IMG/VR virus record: IMGVR_UViG_3300023174_000192
Location: 1 to 58,288 of that record
Source of the DNA: a virus
DNA: 58,288 nucleotides
Reading direction: 5' to 3' (one strand)
Shown here: positions 55,691-58,288 of the stretch, one piece after another
Layout: the number at the start of each line of letters is the position of its first letter
Position numbering within the stretch: position 1 is the first letter of the stretch
Translations under genes and position numbers: made by a program
Notes under the pieces: generated by a model
What the model saw: the letters and a program-made list of their open reading frames with translations, nothing else
The model's database searches: none
Told to the model about the DNA's origin: nothing

Positions 55691-58288
55691 CTACCCTTTT
55701 TTCAAAGAAGCTATCCCACCTTGTGCATAGGGTCTAAATCCGGAGTAACTATAACGCGGATTACTGCCTTGCAACTGAGCTGCTTGATAAGCTCTGGTGA
55801 ATTGCGTCGGAATATTTTGTAACGAAGAATAATCAATAGAAGAAGTTTGCGTATAAGGAGAAGTAGGATTGCTCATTTTCCCTAGGGGGGCAGAACCTAT
55901 ATAACCTAGTGATGGAGTAACTGATTGGCCGAAGTTAGGATCATTAACATCGACCACATTTGTCGTGCCTGTCGTGCCTGTCGTGCCTGTCGTGCCTGTC
56001 GTACCTGTCGTACCTGTCGTGCCTGTCGTGCCTGTCGTGCCTGTCGTGCCTGTCGTGCCTGTCGTGCCTGTTGTAGTAGGAACAACAGTGCCCGCAATGT
56101 TCGTACGAGCGACTGTAGCAGGAGCTCCGCCGCCGCCGCCTCCGCCTCCGCCTCCGCCACCGCCACCGCCACCGCTACTTTTTACGACAGATGATCCCCC
56201 CCCACCTTCAATACGAGAGACAAAAGGAGAAATCGGATAACCGAATGAAAAATCATTTGAAAGTATTTTACTACCTCCGCCGAAATTACTCGGTAATGTT
56301 TGTCCTGGAGTAAAGGGGATCCCAGCCAGTACGTTTCCATCATCAAACCTATCTTGCCCAAAAAATTCTGCACGTGCTTCATCGGAAAGTAGGTCATCTA
56401 TTCTAGCAACGTCATCGTAGTTAGTGTTAAGGAAATGATCGGGGATAGCAACGGTACTCCCTGTTTGTTCAATAGGGTCAGTCGCTTCCTTAAACATATC
56501 CGAAACAATACCCATCGTGCTAGAACCTACAGATTCTCCCCCCAGCATTCGACTAGCAGCAGAGCCAAGGGTGTACGCCGCCGCCATCAAAGGACCAGCA
56601 ACAGGTCCACCTGCTATGCCTAAGATACCTGCGGTAGTGTAGTCAATAGCCCCTGTTCCTACCTGTTTTGTGATATTTTCAGGAGTAAATGTTTTCGCAG
56701 CCTTATCTGCAAGGTAATCATACCCCTGTGTCGCAGTATCTATCGGATTCTGTGTCAGCACCTTACCAATGGTACTTCCTACATCTTTAGCACCCTGAAC
56801 AGTGCTATCTATAAGACCTTGGCCCTTCATACCTGCATATTCGGTGAAGCTCACAGGCTTTTGGGGAGTATCACCCGCTACGGTAGTGCCTGCCATAGGA
56901 GCACTGCCAACATTCCCATAGATAGAAGTAAGCGCAGGATTAGCTCCTGCTTGCAACGTACCACCTCTGCCTGCGGAGGGGCCAGTATCGAAGTGCATCA
57001 AATCAAGAGCATTCTTACCGCCCAAGAAATACCCGCCCCAATTTAATGGGGTATTAGGAAAGTTTTCGGTTTGGTATTGTTTAGCTGTTTGAGCAAAATT
57101 CTCATAAAGCCTAAAATTATTACTTTTAGGATCATAACCCATATTAGGCACAGGAATGCCTTTAGGGTCATAAATTTGAATATCTACAGCCTTACCATAG
57201 CCATGTTGAGAAGGTGTGTCCGTACCAGAAATTATCGCTCCGGGACGGTAACTAGAAATAATCCCTGCCGTATATCCGGGAGGCAGAGCTCCTGTCAAAG
57301 CAGCATCCTTAACTGTTTGCTGTACAATGGCAGAGAGAGACTGCTCTGTTCGTGGATCTACCGTCAAAGCCTTGGTCTGAGCTTCGCGGCCTTCCGGAGT
57401 GTACCGACTGAACAAGTAATCAGCAATGCCCTTAGCTTCTGGGCTTGCATGATATACCCCCTGCCTATCTGTGTACCCTGTGTCTTTAGCCGAAATAATC
57501 GGGTCACGAACATCCGTCAAAACAGAATTTTGAGCGGCGGCATACTGCCCACCCAATCCCGTGTTAAGGATACTGGAAACATCCGTTTCAGAAGAAGGCG
57601 GCGAGAAAAACCCATACGGAGAAAGCTGCGGGGTATCTGTTAAAGGATCAACCTTCTCTGATGCAAAAAGTGCAGGATTTACCGCAGGTGATAACGATTC
57701 TTCAAAAGGATTTGCAATATCAAGAAAAGCCATCCTATTGGCTAACGACCCCGTATCTGCGTAAGAAGGCGTAACATTACTAGGAGATGAAAATGAAGAA
57801 ATCATGTCCGAAGGGGAATACGAAGTTGGGTAATTACTTTCGTAAGGAGAATCCGAAATTTGGGAAGCGCGTTCATAATTAGGAACACTATAAGATCCCG
57901 GAGATTGAGGAAAAGCAGCAGGTCCCATGATTTTTGCTTGTGCAAAGTCAGGAAGGGTGAAACTACCGTTGTAAAGATTACTGGGAGAATAACCAGAATC
58001 TAAAAAGCTAATATAGTTACTCGCGTCAGGAAGCGTTACCGTCCCATAGGGCAGTGGCGAGTAAAGATCTGGAAGCGGTAACGGTGGAGAATAAGGATCC
58101 ACATAAGGAGGCGGAGAATAAGGATCCACATAAGGAGGTGGCGAATAAGGATCCACATAAGGAGGCGGAGAATAAGGATCCACATAAGGAGGTGGAGAAT
58201 AAGGATCCACATAAGGAGGTGGAGAATAAGGATCCACATAAGGAGGTGGAGAATAAGGATCCACATAAGGAGGAGGAGAATAAGGATC
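55691..58288 (-). CDS. Tyr/Pro-repeat virion protein with M15 peptidase domain, C-terminal part (continues at 1-691)
   Basis: 866 codons here, open to the right end and joining the frame that starts at 691. Order: SPPPYVDPY repeats (to ~58080); Ser/Tyr/Pro-rich region with YSPS, NP motifs; M15-type peptidase near 57190-56990 with the metal motif SQHGYGKAVDIQIYD, WGGYFLGGKNALDLMHFD; linker; Gly-rich tract (GGGGGGGG) and 12 TGT-encoding 9-bp repeats; C-terminal YSYSGFRPYAQGGIASLKKG. The M15 fold cuts D-Ala/L-Ala peptide bonds in peptidoglycan. As a virion-associated lysin it would open the cell wall during infection. The AQGGIASL tail recurs in the 649-aa gene. Confidence 0.85.
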   Translation of the reverse strand, partial: DPYSPPPYVDPYSPPPYVDPYSPPPYVDPYSPPPYVDPYSPPPYVDPYSPPPYVDPYSPPPYVDPYSPPLPLPDLYSPLPYGTVTLPDASNYISFLDSGYSPSNLYNGSFTLPDFAQAKIMGPAAFPQSPGSYSVPNYERASQISDSPYESNYPTSYSPSDMISSFSSPSNVTPSYADTGSLANRMAFLDIANPFEESLSPAVNPALFASEKVDPLTDTPQLSPYGFFSPPSSETDVSSILNTGLGGQYAAAQNSVLTDVRDPIISAKDTGYTDRQGVYHASPEAKGIADYLFSRYTPEGREAQTKALTVDPRTEQSLSAIVQQTVKDAALTGALPPGYTAGIISSYRPGAIISGTDTPSQHGYGKAVDIQIYDPKGIPVPNMGYDPKSNNFRLYENFAQTAKQYQTENFPNTPLNWGGYFLGGKNALDLMHFDTGPSAGRGGTLQAGANPALTSIYGNVGSAPMAGTTVAGDTPQKPVSFTEYAGMKGQGLIDSTVQGAKDVGSTIGKVLTQNPIDTATQGYDYLADKAAKTFTPENITKQVGTGAIDYTTAGILGIAGGPVAGPLMAAAYTLGSAASRMLGGESVGSSTMGIVSDMFKEATDPIEQTGSTVAIPDHFLNTNYDDVARIDDLLSDEARAEFFGQDRFDDGNVLAGIPFTPGQTLPSNFGGGSKILSNDFSFGYPISPFVSRIEGGGGSSVVKSSGGGGGGGGGGGGGGGGAPATVARTNIAGTVVPTTTGTTGTTGTTGTTGTTGTTGTTGTTGTTGTTGTTGTTNVVDVNDPNFGQSVTPSLGYIGSAPLGKMSNPTSPYTQTSSIDYSSLQNIPTQFTRAYQAAQLQGSNPRYSYSGFRPYAQGGIASLKKG
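55962..56069. repeat. 9-bp tandem repeat encoding Thr-Gly-Thr
   Basis: Twelve copies of GTCGTGCCT (two read GTCGTACCT) directly in tandem, encoding a TGT linker in the M15-repeat protein on the minus strand. Confidence 0.95.
56127..56174. repeat. Poly-Gly coding tract
   Basis: CCGCCGCCGCCTCCG-type triplets encode ~16 consecutive Gly, a flexible linker beside the TGT repeat. Confidence 0.9.
58083..58288. repeat. 27-bp tandem repeat array (right end)
   Basis: Seven to eight copies of the same 27-bp unit as at 1-290, with GGC/GGT and GGA third-position changes that keep SPPPYVDPY. The array ends mid-unit; joining to position 1 needs CACAT (5 bp) plus a multiple of 27. Confidence 0.95.

Noticed and set aside
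55925-56194. Cys/Arg repeat protein on the plus strand
   Set aside because: Direct antisense translation of the TGT 9-bp repeat of the M15 protein.
55965-56240. Plus-strand PVV/poly-Pro frame
   Set aside because: Again antisense of TGT and poly-Gly coding repeats.

Overview
The window looks like the essentially complete genome of a tailed phage, most likely a podovirus-like phage of an alphaproteobacterium. Support for a phage: terS, terL, a P22-like portal, scaffold, HK97-type capsid protein, head-tail adaptors, an S74 tail fibre, a GH108 endolysin and holin-like proteins. Support for an alphaproteobacterial host is indirect: a GcrA-family regulator and a GTA-type three-helix holin. Many of the unnamed genes belong to families I know mainly from marine and freshwater virus genomes (from memory, not searched). 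No tRNA, rRNA, CRISPR, IS element, integrase or attachment site was recognised.

Both window ends lie in the same 27-bp tandem repeat, inside one reading frame on the minus strand. The gene that starts at 691 runs off position 1 and resumes at 58288, ending at 55691. The frame is restored if 5 bp plus any multiple of 27 bp is added at the join. The molecule is therefore circular or circularly permuted, and assembly broke in the repeat.

Almost everything is on the minus strand. Early/middle region (28823 down to 8275): a conserved small gene, a coiled-coil protein and an SSB-like protein; an AEP-type primase and a UvrD-like helicase; DUF932; a nucleotide-modification block (FkbM methyltransferase, an unknown gene, a 5-hmdU-kinase/aGPT-pyrophosphorylase-like protein, a glycosyltransferase, a ThyA-family enzyme, a DUF1599-like gene); family A DNA polymerase; an HD-domain deoxynucleotidase; then a long run of very small, translationally coupled genes including HTH and winged-helix regulators, a GcrA homologue and several tiny membrane peptides. 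It ends at a terminator at 8246-8268. One gene, a SNF2-like helicase (29089-30534), is on the plus strand and is divergent from the early operon.

Late region (7676 down through 1/58288 to 30531): terS, a VRR-NUC-like nuclease, an isolated unknown gene with its own terminator, a DUF6065-like gene, terL, portal, a Tyr/Pro-repeat virion protein with an M15 peptidase domain, small basic proteins, holin-like membrane proteins, a GroES-like co-chaperonin, scaffold, capsid, decoration proteins, a set of Lys/Gly-rich small proteins, adaptors, tail proteins and fibre, three large probable internal virion proteins, and the endolysin.

Two things deserve most attention. First, the block at 18090-22551 resembles a thymidine hypermodification pathway. 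Second, six early gene starts share a bipartite promoter: a 13-bp box (consensus WWGANAAAATRRY) directly upstream of a TTGTCW-like -35 and a -10. It reads divergently on the helicase side. A transcription factor for it may be encoded among the small HTH, winged-helix or GcrA genes. Functional calls are from motif recognition by eye; no search was run.
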